Shown here: piece by piece, positions 53,823 through 62,195 of the stretch
Layout: every line of letters begins with the position of its first letter
How positions within the stretch are numbered: position 1 is the first letter of the stretch
Assembly: GCF_007827955.1 (NCBI RefSeq)
Contig: NZ_VITR01000002.1
Span: 186,001-250,000, forward strand
Direction: 5' to 3'
DNA: 64,000 nucleotides
From: Nitrospirillum pindoramense
GTDB taxonomy: Bacteria > Pseudomonadota > Alphaproteobacteria > Azospirillales > Azospirillaceae
The notes under the pieces: model-generated
The model's database searches: none
Told to the model about the DNA's origin: nothing
What the model saw: only the letters and a program-made list of their open reading frames with translations
Translations under genes and position numbers: made by a program

Positions 53823-55238
53823 TCAGCCCAGCTGCCGGCGCAGATGGTTCAGCAGGTCGACGCGGGTCAGCAATCCTAGGAAGGCGTCGCCCTCCGTGAC
53901 CAGGGCCACCATGTTGCGGCTGAAGATGGCGTCCAACGCGCTGATGGGGGCGGTCACCGGCACGGTTTCCAGGCGCGAGGTCATGGCCGCGCGCACCGCC
54001 TCGCGGAAGCGCGACGGGTCGGGCTCGACATGCAGCAGCAGGTCGGACTCGTCCAGCAGGCCCACCACGCGGCCGCCCTGCATCACCGGCAACTGCGACA
54101 CGTCGGAGATGCGCATGCGCTTGTAGGCCGTCAGCAGGGTGTCGTCGGGGGAGACGGTCACCACCTGGCCCTTGTCCACCCGCCGGGTCATGAGGTCGCG
54201 CAGGTCGCCCGTGCGTTCGCAGGGCAGGAAGCCCTGGTCCGCCATCCAGCCGTCGTTGAACATCTTGGACAGGTACTTGTTGCCCGTGTCGCACACCAGC
54301 GTGACCACGCGCTTCGGAAGCGTCTGCGCCCGGCAATAGCGCAGGGCGGCGGCGAACAGCGTGCCGCTGGAGGAACCGCCCAGGATGCCCTCCCGGCGCA
54401 GCAGCTCGCGCGCCGCGTTCAGGCTTTCGGCATCGGGGATGGTGTAGGCGTCCTCCACATACTGCAGGTCGCAGTTGGGCGGCACGAAGTCCTCGCCGAT
54501 GCCCTCCACCACCCAGCTGCCGGGCTCATCATGCCGGCCCGTCTTCACCAGGTCGCGCAGGATGGAGCCCTGGGGGTCGGCCAGCACCATGCGGGTGCGC
54601 GGGCTGGCCTGCCGGAAATAGCGCCCCAGGCCGGTCAGCGTGCCGCCGGAGCCCACGCCCACCACCACGGCGTCCAGGCGCCCGTCCATTTGGCGCAGCA
54701 GCTCCGGCCCCGTCCAGCGCTCATGCGCCGCCGGGTTGTCGGGGTTGGCGAACTGGTTCATATAGACCGCCCCCGGGATCTCGGCCGCCAGCCGCTCGGC
54801 GATGTCCTGGTAATAGTCGGGATGGCCCTTGCCCACGTCGCTGCGCGTGACATGGATGTCGGCCCCCAGGGCCCGCAGGTGGTTGATCTTCTCCGCCGCC
54901 ATCTTGTCGGGGATGACCAGCACCAGGCGATAGCCCTTGGCGGCGCAGACCAGGGCCAGGCCCAGGCCGGTGTTGCCGGCCGTCGCCTCCACCACCGTGC
55001 CGCCGGGCTTCAGCCGGCCGGACCGCTCCGCCCCCTCCACCATGGCGAGGCCGATGCGATCCTTGATGGACCCGCCGGGGTTCTGGTTTTCCAGCTTCAG
55101 GTACAGCTCACACGGGCCGGTGTCGATCTTGGTGACGCGGACCAGCGGCGTGTTGCCGATCAGGGACAGGATGGCGGGGCCATCCGAGGTGTTCTCTGCT
55201 GACGGGATGGGGGCGGGCGACGCGTGCGCGATCGACAT
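53823..55238 (-). CDS. Cystathionine beta-synthase with C-terminal CBS domain pair
   Basis: 471 residues, GAGAGGG before the ATG. PLP fold type II: GNTPLVRV, the PLP lysine K59 in NPGGSIKDR, EATAGNTGLGLA and the phosphate-binding VVGVGSGGT. Glu-Gly-Ile-Gly-Glu-Asp-Phe follows. The C-terminal half (about 345-471) is a CBS (Bateman) pair, as in regulatory CBS enzymes that bind adenosyl ligands. It makes cystathionine from homocysteine and serine. It heads the operon with the lyase gene. Confidence 0.93.
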   Translation of the reverse strand: MSIAHASPAPIPSAENTSDGPAILSLIGNTPLVRVTKIDTGPCELYLKLENQNPGGSIKDRIGLAMVEGAERSGRLKPGGTVVEATAGNTGLGLALVCAAKGYRLVLVIPDKMAAEKINHLRALGADIHVTRSDVGKGHPDYYQDIAERLAAEIPGAVYMNQFANPDNPAAHERWTGPELLRQMDGRLDAVVVGVGSGGTLTGLGRYFRQASPRTRMVLADPQGSILRDLVKTGRHDEPGSWVVEGIGEDFVPPNCDLQYVEDAYTIPDAESLNAARELLRREGILGGSSSGTLFAAALRYCRAQTLPKRVVTLVCDTGNKYLSKMFNDGWMADQGFLPCERTGDLRDLMTRRVDKGQVVTVSPDDTLLTAYKRMRISDVSQLPVMQGGRVVGLLDESDLLLHVEPDPSRFREAVRAAMTSRLETVPVTAPISALDAIFSRNMVALVTEGDAFLGLLTRVDLLNHLRRQLG

Positions 55239-55375
55239 GGGGCAACCCTCTCGGTCTGTTTGTTAAGCAAAACAGTGACCGATGGGCGGGAGGCTGGCAA
55301 TCCCCCGTCTGTATAGACCCCTGGGACAATTGCGCCGGCCGGAAAGTCTTATTGCTTTTGCCGCAGCGCAAAATA

Positions 55376-56023
55376 TTACAAGCTTGCGACGCGCCGCTTT
55401 ACTTCGAAATGTTCTGGCGGAATGGGGCGGTAATTCGCATCAATCAATCCGCGACTATGCAAAGTGGCTAGATTGTCGGCCAGATTGTCGATGCAGGCGG
55501 CGCGATCCCAGCCTTCCAGCCAATTCTGCTCCAGGAAGGCCATGATGGCGGGCTGGCCCAGCTCCACCTCCCACAGGATGCCGATGAGGGAGGATAGGGC
55601 CTCCTCCTCGATCTGGGTTTCCTGGTCGACGCAGATGGCGGCGTTGGCCTCATCCACCCGGCCCGTCTCCGGCCCGGCGCCCAGGCCGAAATCGACCAGG
55701 CCCCGCCGCTCCGGCGGCGCCACCAGCCAGTGGCCGATCTCATGGATCAGCACATAGGACTCGCTCTGGGTGCGGATGGCGCGGCCGTCCCAGCTATAGG
55801 CCTGCATGGGCAACTCATCGATGGTTTCGATACCAAAACGATGGGCCAGCGCGATGCCGTCCGCGCGATGCTGCGGCGTGTCCACGCCCAGCGGCACCAG
55901 GTCCAGGGTGCCGGCGATGCGCTCGAACACCTCCGCGACCAGCGGGTCGGCGCCGGACAGGCGGCCGCGCAGGTCGGCCAGGATGGGCGGCAGCTCCTCC
56001 AGGGGAATGGGGGTGAGGATCAT
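55376..56023 (-). CDS. HEIGH-motif hypothetical protein coupled to folA
   Basis: 215 residues. Its ATG overlaps the folA stop by four bases (ATGA), so it is translated with folA. A central LIHEIGHWLVAPPERRG looks like the HExxH zinc-protease motif, and an acidic ETGRVDEANAAICVDQETQIEEEALSSL follows that could supply the third ligand. A C-terminal helical part follows. No family recognised with confidence. Whether it has peptidase activity is unknown. The link with folate metabolism is only by position. Confidence 0.75.
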   Translation of the reverse strand: MILTPIPLEELPPILADLRGRLSGADPLVAEVFERIAGTLDLVPLGVDTPQHRADGIALAHRFGIETIDELPMQAYSWDGRAIRTQSESYVLIHEIGHWLVAPPERRGLVDFGLGAGPETGRVDEANAAICVDQETQIEEEALSSLIGILWEVELGQPAIMAFLEQNWLEGWDRAACIDNLADNLATLHSRGLIDANYRPIPPEHFEVKRRVASL

Positions 56024-56553
56024 GCCCGCTCCAGCACCACGAAGCTATGCGCCGGGGCGGGATCGGCATCCACCTCCAGGGCGGGCACATCGCGCCGCGA
56101 CACCTCGCGCCATTCCGCCCGGTCGAAGGTGGGGAAGAAGGCGTCACCCTCGGGCGACGCGTGCACCTCGGTCAGGTACAGGCGGTGCGCGGTCTTCAGC
56201 GCGGTGGCGAACAGCAGCTCCCCGCCGATCACCATGACCTCGGGGGCGCCGTCGGCCGCCGCGATCAGGCGGGCCTGCTCGATGGCGGCGTCCAGGCTGT
56301 GGCAGACCACGCCGCCGTGGGCGCGGTAGTCCTTCTTGTGCGTCACGACGATGTTGGTGCGGCCCGGCAGCGGCTTGGCCCCGATGCTCTCCCACGTCCG
56401 CCGGCCCATCACTACCGGCTTGCCCAGGGTCATCTCCTTGAAATACTTCAGATCGCCCTTCAACCGCCAGGGCAGGCGGTTCTCCACCCCGATGACGTTG
56501 TTGGTCGACACGGCGGCGATGAGGGCCAAGGGAATGGGCGCGGAATCGGGCAT
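56020..56553 (-). CDS. folA: Dihydrofolate reductase
   Basis: 177 residues. Motifs: IALIAAVSTNNVIGVENRLPWRLKGDLKYFKEMTLG-type start, VVMGRRTWESIG, LPGRTNIVVT and the C-terminal VMVIGGELLFATAL. It reduces dihydrofolate with NADPH. thyA, whose reaction produces dihydrofolate, lies 4.6 kb away on the same strand; in many relatives the two are adjacent. An A+T-rich insert begins just upstream of this start. Confidence 0.97.
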   Translation of the reverse strand: MPDSAPIPLALIAAVSTNNVIGVENRLPWRLKGDLKYFKEMTLGKPVVMGRRTWESIGAKPLPGRTNIVVTHKKDYRAHGGVVCHSLDAAIEQARLIAAADGAPEVMVIGGELLFATALKTAHRLYLTEVHASPEGDAFFPTFDRAEWREVSRRDVPALEVDADPAPAHSFVVLERA

Positions 56554-56728
56554 GGGATCAAAGGGCCTGGCTGATGAACGCTCAAGGCCTGCGGTTTTAC
56601 GGCAATCGGGCGCCGGCGAGAATGCGGAAGATCAAGGGGCGGGGGTGCGTAAATCTGATCATCGTCGCCGGCCGCGAAAATATGAGATCATTGATGCGAC
56701 CCACACCCTTAAAATACGAGGGGATGCC

Positions 56729-57421
56729 ATGAATCGGAAAGAAATCGAGACAATAGCACATCTATCAATCAGAGAAATTCTCTCAGATTTTCGCAGAAGT
56801 TCGGAAATATTGAATTCAGATTCAATAAATAAAGAAAAATCATATTTGCTGTATGAATATAGAAAAGGATGGGAGAGAACAAGAACGTGCCTGACACCAG
56901 GATGCTCTAACCACACCATCAAATCACATACTGTGCAAAAAAATGGCCCACTTAAATCTGTGAGTTATAATAATTACGTAATTTCTCCGGAACTAACGTT
57001 CAACGGACCCGAGATTCGCAGGGTCAGCCTTGAAAAAGCATCGACGTTCCAGGGGTTTTGTCGTCATCATGACGAGGTTTTGTTTAGTGGTTTTGAGAAA
57101 CGATCGAATATATCTAGCGGACATGACATTGCGATGCAATCGTATAGGACCATATGCCGAGAAATAACACGCATAAAATATAACATTCAACGAGATAACT
57201 ACAATATACCACGCCTCAAGCGCGCAATGATAGCCAAGATCAGCGAAATGTCCTTTGAAATAGCAAAATCATCAAATCCCGATATTCAAAATTATAGAGA
57301 TGATTTCCAAAAAATAGTGATGTCGAATTCTGATTATTTATTATACAGATTATCACATCACCTTTCGGACAGAACAAATAAAAAAAACATTAGTTATGGA
57401 GAACCTAACAAGAATCTATAG
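56729..57421 (+). CDS. A+T-rich foreign gene, N-terminal part (HNH-like Cys/His cluster)
   Basis: 230 residues from ATG 56729, with GAGGGGA 6 bases upstream. Base composition drops to about one-third G+C (20 of 60 in 56761-56820) against roughly two-thirds around it. A helical N-terminus is followed by C54-x4-C59, then a SHTVQKNGPL segment with H67, and C111-R-H-H-D115-E-V-L-F. This C-C-H-C/H layout resembles treble-clef/HNH-like zinc sites, but nuclease activity is not shown. The frame stops at 57421. An A8 run at 57380-57387 lies just before, and one base fewer there would join it to the next frame (see 57396-57923). Probably the first part of one 397-residue gene. Confidence 0.6.
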   Translation: MNRKEIETIAHLSIREILSDFRRSSEILNSDSINKEKSYLLYEYRKGWERTRTCLTPGCSNHTIKSHTVQKNGPLKSVSYNNYVISPELTFNGPEIRRVSLEKASTFQGFCRHHDEVLFSGFEKRSNISSGHDIAMQSYRTICREITRIKYNIQRDNYNIPRLKRAMIAKISEMSFEIAKSSNPDIQNYRDDFQKIVMSNSDYLLYRLSHHLSDRTNKKNISYGEPNKNL

Positions 57422-57923
57422 GAATTTTAGAAAGCAATTAATGTGGCCCAACATAATGAGAAATCAGGTTATCATAAGACCTAGCATAATTAATATTAGG
57501 CTCCCATTTTCCTTTTCGTCAACCAGGGCAATTATAAAAGATGAAGGATGTGGCAATCAGAAAATGGCCACAATGACGATTTCCACAATACCACAAGACA
57601 AAACAACATTAGTAATCATTATAAATCACAAAAAAGATGATAGCGCAATAGATTTGGCGTTAAGGAATCTATCAATAATTGACAACGATAAGAAAATCAA
57701 CCAGCTGCGTCTATATGATTTCATAGAGGAATTTATGTTCAAAAGCTCAGATCATTGGTTTGTAGATCCGAGACACTGGGAAGCTGTGGACAAAGAAAAG
57801 AAAGAATATATAAGAAATCTTATAAATAATCCAAACAGCACCATGAGCGATCATTGGATAGGGACAATATTTGAAGAAACTCGGAAGTCCTTGAGCAAAA
57901 TCACATTATCTACCACTCCTTAA
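57396..57923 (+). CDS. A+T-rich foreign gene, C-terminal part after the A8 frameshift
   Basis: 175 residues if ATG 57396 is used; the frame is open back to the A8 run (57387). Composition about 28-33 % G+C. Contents: a beta-rich segment (VIIRPSIINIRLPFSFSSTR), then TMTISTIPQDKTTLVIIINHKKDD, and a C-terminal LYDFIEEFMFKSSDHWFVDPRHWEAVDKEKKEYIRNL. I read it as the natural continuation of 56729-57421 because the two overlap by 26 bases and only a +1 change at A8 separates them. No family recognised. Its stop overlaps the serine-hydrolase stop on the other strand by 18 bases. Confidence 0.55.
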   Translation: MENLTRIYRNFRKQLMWPNIMRNQVIIRPSIINIRLPFSFSSTRAIIKDEGCGNQKMATMTISTIPQDKTTLVIIINHKKDDSAIDLALRNLSIIDNDKKINQLRLYDFIEEFMFKSSDHWFVDPRHWEAVDKEKKEYIRNLINNPNSTMSDHWIGTIFEETRKSLSKITLSTTP

Positions 57924-59405
57924 AATTAGCAGACGCCGCTCCGCGTTCTGGTTCTTCGGGTCCAGCTCCAGGGCGCGCTGATACGCCAGAATGGCGGCCG
58001 GCTTGTCACCGCTGGCCGCCAGCGCCTCGGCCAGGCTGTCCTGGGCGTTGCCGCTGTCGGGGTAGAGGTCGGCGGCCAGCTTCAGGATGGCCAGCGCATT
58101 CCGGGGCTGGCCGTTGCTGAGCAGGCGATAGCCCCAGTCGTTCAGCTCCGCCTCCTGCAAAGTCGCGCCCGGCTCGCGCGCCTGCAAGGCGGCGTAGAGG
58201 GCCGGCACCTGGTCGAAGCCGTGGCGCTGGATGTCCACGCGCAGGGCGGCCAGGCCCGCCAGCTTGGCGCCATAGAGGGCGGCCACCTGGTCGATCATGT
58301 CCTCAGGGAAGGCGCCGGACAGGTTGGTCAGGATGACCACGCCCACGTCGTCCTCAGGATAGAGGAAGAAGGCGGAACGGCCGCCGCCGGTCATGCCCAC
58401 GACGCGATGGCCGCCATGGTCCAGCACCTCCCAGCCCAGGCCCCATTGGCCGGGACGGCCATCGTTGAAGGCGGCGGGCGTCCACAGCAGGCGCAGGCTG
58501 TCGGCATCCAGCAAGCGGCCCTCAGACAGGGCGATCATCCAGCGCGCCATATCCTCCGCCGTGCTGTCCAGGCCGGAGGAGGCGCGGTGCATGGGGCGGA
58601 ACAGCTCATAGACCGGGTGGGGCGTTGCCACCGGGGCGCCATCCGGTCCCCCAGCGGGATTGGGCGCATAGCTGTTGCGGTAGCCGGCGGCCTTGCCGGG
58701 CGTGACCATGCTGCTGTCGCCATAGGCGGTGTGGGTCATGCCCGCCGCCTCGATCTCCCAGCCGATGATGGACGTGTCGGGCGGCTGGCCGGTCAGCCTG
58801 TCCACCACCCGCTGCACCAGGGTGTAGTTGGTCTGGCAGTAGTCGAAACGCTCACCGGGCGTGAACTTCAGGGGCTGGGCCTGCACCCAGGCCCAGATGG
58901 CCTCACCCCCCACCCGCTCATCCCGGTCGCCGGGCGCGCGGTTGATGTCGGGCAGACCGGACATGTGGGTCAGCAATTGGCGGATGGTGACGGGGCGCCA
59001 GGCGACGGGCAGGTCGTCCAGGTACTGGCCGACGGCCGCATCCAGGTCCATCCGCCCGGCCTGGACCTGACGCATCGCGGCCACGCCGGTGAAGGCCTTG
59101 GTGATGGAATTGACGGCGAAGATGGTCTCGTTCGTCACCGGCACCGGCGTCTGCAGGTTGGCCACGCCATAGCTGCGCGACAGCACCAGGCGACCCTGCT
59201 GGATGACAGCCACCTGCAGGCCGGGAATGCCCAGCGCCCGCATCTGCCCCTGCAGGAAGGCGTCGACCTGGGCCGCCACCGTATCCACCGCGACGGCGGC
59301 CGGCGGCGCCCGGTTTGCGGCCACCACCGCCTTGCCCGTGCCGGCCAGGCCGGCCATGGGCATCCCCAGCAGCAGCACCGCCGCGATCCCCACCCGTGCG
59401 CGCAT
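57906..59405 (-). CDS. Serine hydrolase (beta-lactamase class C-like) with C-terminal TPRs
   Basis: 499 residues from ATG 59405 with GGGGA upstream and a signal peptide (about 1-22); earlier in-frame starts exist at 59420 and 59441. S100-I-T-K103 is the nucleophile and lysine pair of penicillin-recognising enzymes, and Y189-C-Q-T-N193 is the Tyr-x-Asn-like site. TPR-like helices follow at about 420-495. The substrate may be a peptide, ester or D-amino-acid amide; true beta-lactam hydrolysis is not implied. The last seven codons (57909-57929) are A+T-rich, marking the edge of the insert. Confidence 0.88.
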   Translation of the reverse strand: MRARVGIAAVLLLGMPMAGLAGTGKAVVAANRAPPAAVAVDTVAAQVDAFLQGQMRALGIPGLQVAVIQQGRLVLSRSYGVANLQTPVPVTNETIFAVNSITKAFTGVAAMRQVQAGRMDLDAAVGQYLDDLPVAWRPVTIRQLLTHMSGLPDINRAPGDRDERVGGEAIWAWVQAQPLKFTPGERFDYCQTNYTLVQRVVDRLTGQPPDTSIIGWEIEAAGMTHTAYGDSSMVTPGKAAGYRNSYAPNPAGGPDGAPVATPHPVYELFRPMHRASSGLDSTAEDMARWMIALSEGRLLDADSLRLLWTPAAFNDGRPGQWGLGWEVLDHGGHRVVGMTGGGRSAFFLYPEDDVGVVILTNLSGAFPEDMIDQVAALYGAKLAGLAALRVDIQRHGFDQVPALYAALQAREPGATLQEAELNDWGYRLLSNGQPRNALAILKLAADLYPDSGNAQDSLAEALAASGDKPAAILAYQRALELDPKNQNAERRLLILRSGR

Positions 59406-59537
59406 GATCCGTCCCCGCATCGTTCGCTCAACGGGCGTCATGCTAGCAAGGGCGGGACGGGGTGCGGAGGGCCACTCCGGTGGCCCCAAGGCCGGCACGA
59501 TCGGCCCGGACGCACCCGGGAACTCAGAGCGTGCGGG

Positions 59538-60098
59538 TCAGACCTCCTGCAAGGCCAGCAGGATATGCTTCCACCCCTGATAGCCCGAGGTGGGATCGGA
59601 ACTGCGGCCCTGGCTTTCCAGGCCCCGGATGGCCTGCTGGGCCGTGTCGACGTAATCCACAGGCCGGTTGTCGATCTGGGCGCGCTCCGCCGCGGTGAAG
59701 GGGACGAATTCCCCATTGGGGCCGACCTTGCCGATGGGCCCGGCCATCTGCAGCATGCCCATCTCGGTCAGGTCGATCTTGCCGGCCTTGGCCAGTTCCT
59801 TCGAAGCGGCGATCATCTGCTTGCGGGTCATGTGGTGATAGTCGACAGCCTTGCTGTCGTCCGCCTTGGCGCCGCCGGCGCTCGTGTCCTGGCCGATGAC
59901 GTCCTTCGGGGCCGCGCTGGCCGGCGCGGCGCCATTTTGCGCCGGCGTCTGGCCCAGCGGCGTGCCCCGCACCATCCCCTTACTCAGGCCCATCTGGCCC
60001 AAACCCATCTGGCCGAGGCCGGCGTACAGGTTGGATACCGAACTGACCGTCACTTTCGCCCCCTTTTCATCGGTGATGACAAAAGTGCAAGCACCCAC
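59538..60098 (-). CDS. Hypothetical 186-residue protein
   Basis: No family recognised. The N-terminal part (about 1-35) is MGACTFVITDEKGAKVTVSSVSNLYAGLGQMGLGQ-like beta-rich/Gly-rich. An Ala/Pro/Asp-rich linker follows. The C-terminal half (about 87-186) is helical and polar: HHMTRKQMIAASKELAKAGKIDLTEMGMLQM, then ERAQIDNRPVDYVDTAQQAI. No signal peptide or membrane helix. It lies between the serine hydrolase and the divergent COG4705 gene. Confidence 0.65.
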   Translation of the reverse strand: MGACTFVITDEKGAKVTVSSVSNLYAGLGQMGLGQMGLSKGMVRGTPLGQTPAQNGAAPASAAPKDVIGQDTSAGGAKADDSKAVDYHHMTRKQMIAASKELAKAGKIDLTEMGMLQMAGPIGKVGPNGEFVPFTAAERAQIDNRPVDYVDTAQQAIRGLESQGRSSDPTSGYQGWKHILLALQEV

Positions 60099-60332
60099 CG
60101 TGCCAGACAGCGGCGATCCGCCGCCCCGCTGGGGAATACGGGACGGCTCTCTCTTTCAAGACGCGAAGCCGGCCGGGCAAAAGGGGGGCGGGCCGGCAGA
60201 ATCCGCCCCCTAGCTAGGCAGAAATTGCCGATCGCGGCAGGCCAAAATGCCGCACCTCCTGCCCCGCCCTTGTCCCGGTCGCCGGGCTCAGGCTGCATGC
60301 GCGCACCCATAACCGCCGCCTAAGCCGCCGCC

Positions 60333-61109
60333 GTGACCGCCATGCCCAAGACAAACGCCCCCAAGACCGACGACGCCGCCAAGGTGCCGCAGGTGACCCT
60401 GATGTTCTGGGTCATCAAGATCGCCGCCACCACCCTGGGGGAAACGGGCGGCGATGCCGTCACCCTGTCCATGGGCCTGGGCTATCTGGCCGGCACCGCC
60501 GTCTTCGCCGTCGCCTTCGCCGCCGCCGTGGCGGCGCAGATCGGCGCCCGCCGGTTCCATCCCGCCCTGTATTGGCTGACCATCCTGGCCACGACGACGG
60601 TGGGCACCACCCTGGCCGATTTCGCCGACCGCTCGCTGGGCATCGGCTATGCCGGCGGCACGGCGCTGCTGACGGGCCTGCTGGCGCTCAGCCTCACCGG
60701 CTGGCGGCTGGCGCTGGGCACGGTTTCCGTCGCCAGCGTCACCGGCGCCCGGACGGAAGCCTTCTACTGGGTCACCATCCTGTTTTCCCAGACGCTGGGC
60801 ACGGCCCTGGGCGATTGGGCGGCGGACAGCGAGGGGCTGGGATATGGCGGCGGCATCCTGGTGTTCGCCGGCCTGCTGGCGCTGGTGGCGGCCGCCTATG
60901 CCTGGACGTCCCTGTCGCGCACCGCCCTGTTCTGGGCGGCCTTCATCCTGACCCGGCCCCTGGGCGCCGTGGTGGGCGATTTCCTGGACAAGCCGGCGGA
61001 CGCGGGCGGCCTGGACCTCAGCCGCTACGCCGCCTCCGCCCTGCTGCTGGCCTTCGTGGCCGCCTGCCTGCTGCTGGTGCCACAGCGGCCAGCGTCAAGC
61101 CGGCACTGA
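60333..61109 (+). CDS. COG4705-type membrane protein with four internal repeats
   Basis: 258 residues. Four consecutive repeats of about 55-60 residues, each with a T-x-x-x-x-x-x-LG-x-x-x-x-D core in a membrane helix followed by a Gly-rich G-x-GY-x-x-G helix. Examples: KIAATTLGETGGDAVTLSMGLGYLAG, TILATTTVGTTLADFADRSLGIGYAG, TILFSQTLGTALGDWAADSEGLGYGG. The fourth copy is diverged (ILTRPLGAVVGDFLD). About eight membrane helices. Each repeat has an acidic residue inside the membrane, suggesting metal or ion handling. Function unknown. Convergent with thyA. Confidence 0.82.
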   Translation: MTAMPKTNAPKTDDAAKVPQVTLMFWVIKIAATTLGETGGDAVTLSMGLGYLAGTAVFAVAFAAAVAAQIGARRFHPALYWLTILATTTVGTTLADFADRSLGIGYAGGTALLTGLLALSLTGWRLALGTVSVASVTGARTEAFYWVTILFSQTLGTALGDWAADSEGLGYGGGILVFAGLLALVAAAYAWTSLSRTALFWAAFILTRPLGAVVGDFLDKPADAGGLDLSRYAASALLLAFVAACLLLVPQRPASSRH

Positions 61110-61125
61110 GCCACCCACCACCAAG

Positions 61126-62016
61126 TCACACCGCGACATCGGCCTTGATGTGCGGGTGGGGGTCATAGCCGGTGATCTCGAAATCCTCGAAGCGATAGTC
61201 GAACAGGCTGTCGGCCTTGCGCTTGATCACCAGCTGGGGGAAGGGCCGCGGCTCACGCGTCAGCTGCTCCTCCGCCTGGGGGATGTGGTTAAGGTAGAGG
61301 TGGACGTCCCCGCCCTGCCACACCAGGTCCCCCACGCCCAGGCCGCACTGGTGGGCCAGCATGTGGATCAGCAGCGCGCCCTCGCACAGGTTCCAGGGGA
61401 GGCCCAGCAGGGTGTCGGCGCTGCGCTGGAAGATCAGGCCCGACAGCTTCCCGTCCGCCACGAAGAACTGATAGGTCATGTGGCAGGGCGGCAGCGCCAT
61501 GGCCGGCAGGTCGGCCACGTTCCAGCCGGTGAACAGCAGGCGCCGGCTGGTGGGGTTGGTGCGGATGCCGTCCACCAGCTCCTGGATCTGGTCGATGACC
61601 TTGCCGTCCGGCCCCTGCCAACGCCGCCACTGCTTGCCATAGACGGGCCCCAGGTCGCCCCACTGGGCGGCGAAGGCGTTGTCGGCCAGCACGCGGGCCT
61701 CGAAATCCTCCTGGGAAATGTCCTCGCCCGTCTTCTTGCGGTAGTTGGCCAGCGGCCAGTCCGTCCAGATGCGCACCTTGTTGGCCAGCAGCGGGCGGAT
61801 GCTGGTGTCGCCCGACAGGAACCACAGCATCTCGTGAATGGCCTGGCGATGGAAAATCTTCTTGGTGGTCAGCAGGGGGAAGCCGGCCGACAGGTCGAAG
61901 CGCATCAGCTCCCCGAACAGCGCCTTGGTGCCCACGCCGGTGCGGTCAACCCGCGTCGCCCCCTGGTCGATCAGGCGGCGCAGCAGCGACAGGTACTGGT
62001 GTTCCGGATGCGCCAT
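61126..62016 (-). CDS. thyA: Thymidylate synthase
   Basis: 296 residues from ATG 62016 with GAGGGGG upstream; the in-frame extension to 62166 is not needed. Motifs: FPLLTTKKIFHRQAIHEMLWFLSGDTS, the catalytic cysteine in MALPPCHMTYQFFV, QRSADTLLGLPWNLC and C-terminal DFEITGYDPHPHIKADVAV. It methylates dUMP with methylene-tetrahydrofolate and makes dihydrofolate for FolA. The protein is somewhat longer than the E. coli enzyme (264). A CTACAT-A-ATGTAG palindrome lies 54 bases upstream. Confidence 0.97.
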   Translation of the reverse strand: MAHPEHQYLSLLRRLIDQGATRVDRTGVGTKALFGELMRFDLSAGFPLLTTKKIFHRQAIHEMLWFLSGDTSIRPLLANKVRIWTDWPLANYRKKTGEDISQEDFEARVLADNAFAAQWGDLGPVYGKQWRRWQGPDGKVIDQIQELVDGIRTNPTSRRLLFTGWNVADLPAMALPPCHMTYQFFVADGKLSGLIFQRSADTLLGLPWNLCEGALLIHMLAHQCGLGVGDLVWQGGDVHLYLNHIPQAEEQLTREPRPFPQLVIKRKADSLFDYRFEDFEITGYDPHPHIKADVAV

Positions 62017-62069
62017 GGCGGCCCCCTCGCAGGTGCGCGCCGGGTGGCCCGGCGCTGTCAACGGTGTCC

Positions 62070-62082
62070 CTACATAATGTAG
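62070..62082. promoter_or_regulatory. Palindrome CTACATAATGTAG upstream of thyA
   Basis: Perfect 6-base arms around a central A, 54 bases before the thyA start and about 115 bases before the tmRNA -10. It could act on either transcript. No protein assigned. Confidence 0.4.
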
Positions 62083-62183
62083 CGGCCGGGTCGCCGGAAC
62101 CCCATATCTCATGTGGCACCACGGGCCGGCCGGGCGCGGCCCTGCCATTCCGCGAAGGGCTTTCACTTTCGTTCCGGCATCCC

Positions 62184-62189
62184 TATATT
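62184..62189 (+). promoter_or_regulatory. -10 element of the tmRNA promoter
   Basis: TATATT, 7 bases before the proposed tmRNA 5' end. The -35 (about 62161-62166) is a poor match to consensus. Confidence 0.45.
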
Positions 62190-62195
62190 AGGAAT

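Noticed and set aside
57906-59405. True beta-lactamase
   Set aside because: The SxxK family includes many esterases and peptidases; the C-terminal TPRs and altered Tyr-x-Asn context do not support an antibiotic-resistance call.
58221-60323. Plus-strand frame of 700 residues
   Set aside because: Antisense to the serine hydrolase and the 186-residue gene; composition (Gly/His/Arg-rich) is that of a shadow frame in high-G+C DNA.
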